Below are positions 5,783 to 6,256 of a stretch of 6,256 bases of DNA, piece after piece. How positions within the stretch are numbered: the first letter of the stretch is position 1; every line of letters starts with the position of its first letter. The DNA is taken from contig CAJMPU010000043.1 of NCBI GenBank assembly GCA_905215505.1, positions 1 through 6,256 of the forward strand, written 5' to 3'. Source of the DNA: an uncultured bacterium (GTDB lineage Bacteria; Actinomycetota; Coriobacteriia; Coriobacteriales; Coriobacteriaceae). The notes under the pieces were generated by a model, which had not been told where the DNA came from, ran no database searches, and was given only the letters and a program-made list of their open reading frames with translations. Both the position numbers and the translations under genes were made by a program.

Positions 5783-6046
5783 CTACTCGCCAAGACCGCT
5801 CTTGATGAGCTCGATGGCAGCAGCCAGAGCCTCGGCCTCGTCGGCGCCGTCGCACTTGACCTCGACCTCGGTACCGCAGGGGATACCAGCAGCCATGAGG
5901 GCCATCGGGGACTTGCCGTTGACCTCCTTCTCGGGGGTGACGACCGTCACGTCGCAGGCGTACTTGCCCATGGTGGAGGCGAAGAGGCCAGCCGGACGCA
6001 TGTGAAGACCCTGCGGATTGACGAGGGTAGCCTTCTCAGAAACCAT
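5783..6046 (-). CDS. ptsH: HPr, phosphocarrier protein of the PTS
   Basis: An 87-residue small cytoplasmic phosphocarrier of normal length. It accepts phosphate from enzyme I on His15 and passes it to EIIA domains of sugar permeases. The active-site loop NPQGLHMRPAG places His15 and Arg17 exactly. The second signature VNGKSPMALM puts Ser46 where HPr kinase/phosphorylase acts in Gram-positive bacteria. Met48 and Met51 of the partner-binding patch are kept, but residue 47, often Ile or Leu, is Pro. Three cysteines (31, 57, 65) are present. The ATG at 6046 follows AAGGAG at 6 bases. Upstream is a structured leader (6047-6107). Downstream, 133 bases away, is ptsI on the same strand with an attenuator-like hairpin between. 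The separate, well-spaced arrangement suggests HPr is made in excess over enzyme I. Confidence 0.97.
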   Translation of the reverse strand: MVSEKATLVNPQGLHMRPAGLFASTMGKYACDVTVVTPEKEVNGKSPMALMAAGIPCGTEVEVKCDGADEAEALAAAIELIKSGLGE

Positions 6047-6107
6047 AATTGACTCCTTTTTTGTGTTTAACCCCTGTCGTGCATGCGGCAGGAGTCAGAT
6101 TCACGAC
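6047..6107 (-). promoter_or_regulatory. Structured 5' leader of ptsH with a possible pseudoknot hiding the ribosome binding site
   Basis: In minus-strand RNA, GUCGUG (6107-6102) pairs with CACGAC (6081-6076). In the 20-nt loop between them, UGACUCCU (6097-6090) is a perfect 8-nt complement of AGGAGUCA (6057-6050), which contains the Shine-Dalgarno site of ptsH. Together these helices give an H-type pseudoknot topology with an A-rich linker (6075-6058). A competing hairpin, ACUCCUG (6095-6089) with CAGGGGU (6076-6070), would free the ribosome binding site. The pairings are seen directly; the regulatory role is inferred. I recognise no named riboswitch here. Confidence 0.4.
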
Positions 6108-6111
6108 GTTG

Positions 6112-6120
6112 TTTATATTA
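6112..6120 (-). promoter_or_regulatory. Candidate -10 region of ptsH
   Basis: The minus-strand segment TAATATAAA offers two overlapping A/T-rich -10 boxes (TAATAT at 6115-6120, TATAAA at 6112-6117), about 70 bases before the ptsH start. No good -35 box is found at 16-18 bases. A TTGATG lies too close, with a gap of only about 8 bases before TATAAA. The remaining upstream sequence to the window end (6121-6256) shows no supported gene, only a short TTCG-CA-CGAA dyad (6149-6158) and a G/C-rich 5-bp hairpin (6196-6220). Confidence 0.3.
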
Positions 6121-6256
6121 ACTCACATCAAACGGTTTTTCATTGTGTTTCGCACGAATTGTTGGACAGATGTGTTTGTCGTCCGCTTGCTCGCCCACAG
6201 GGGGCCGGGCGCGGGCTGTGAGATTTATTGGTCTACAGGCCTGCTCGCTCCACGAG

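Noticed and set aside
6127..6144. A cre-like match upstream of ptsH around AAACGGTTTTT
   Set aside because: Several fixed positions of the consensus are missing on both strands, so it is weaker than the candidate ahead of ptsI and not supportable.
6196..6220. G/C-rich hairpin (CACAG/CTGTG) near the right edge, considered as a terminator
   Set aside because: The stem is only 5 bp, the inner pairing is irregular, and no proper U tract follows on either strand.
6233..6256. Possible C-terminus of an upstream minus-strand gene (seven codons then TAG)
   Set aside because: An open stretch of seven codons is expected by chance. Nothing in it identifies a protein, so no partial gene is annotated.
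1..6256. CRISPR arrays, insertion sequences, phage genes or other mobile elements
   Set aside because: No direct-repeat arrays, transposase or integrase motifs, or terminal inverted repeats were seen. The partial tRNA has no visible attachment-site duplication within the window.

Overview
The window looks like chromosomal DNA of a GC-rich, Gram-positive-type anaerobe. HPr carries both His15 and a Ser46 site, the genes have GGAGG-like ribosome binding sites, and codons are mostly G/C-ending. From the general look of the proteins and the gene order I would guess a gut Coriobacteriia (Actinomycetota, for example a Collinsella relative). That is an inference from memory and was not searched. Every supported gene lies on the minus strand, so the window reads biologically from right to left.

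Right to left: an upstream region with no supported gene (6121-6256); a weak promoter and a structured 5' leader (6047-6120); ptsH (HPr, 5783-6046); an intergenic stretch with an attenuator-like hairpin, a dyad and a cre-like core (5650-5782); ptsI (enzyme I, 3946-5649); a PfkB-family sugar kinase, here called kinase B (2939-3871); two stacked intrinsic terminators (2835-2912); a promoter/operator-like region (2711-2834); a paralogous PfkB-family kinase, kinase A (1778-2710); a strong intrinsic terminator (1708-1743); the CCA-adding tRNA nucleotidyltransferase gene (182-1576); a likely tRNA promoter (89-117); and the 5' two thirds of a tRNA-Glu(CUC) gene cut by the left edge (1-54).

How they work together: enzyme I takes phosphate from phosphoenolpyruvate and passes it to His15 of HPr, which supplies the sugar-specific EII permeases of the PTS. 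No EII is encoded here. The two 1-phosphofructokinase/tagatose-6-phosphate kinase-like enzymes probably phosphorylate a sugar phosphate delivered by such permeases, which would couple uptake to glycolysis. ptsH, ptsI and kinase B may share a transcript with partial termination after ptsH. Kinase A is insulated by two terminators and seems to have its own control region. The cca and tRNA genes at the left are an unrelated tRNA-maturation neighbourhood.

Most of the window is ordinary core metabolism. The points worth a second look are the ptsH leader, where an upstream 8-mer is perfectly complementary to the Shine-Dalgarno region and could form an H-type pseudoknot; the layered signals between ptsH and ptsI; and the unusual active-site residues in the paired kinases (CAGD instead of GAGD in both, and Asp instead of Asn in the sugar-side GKG motif of one).
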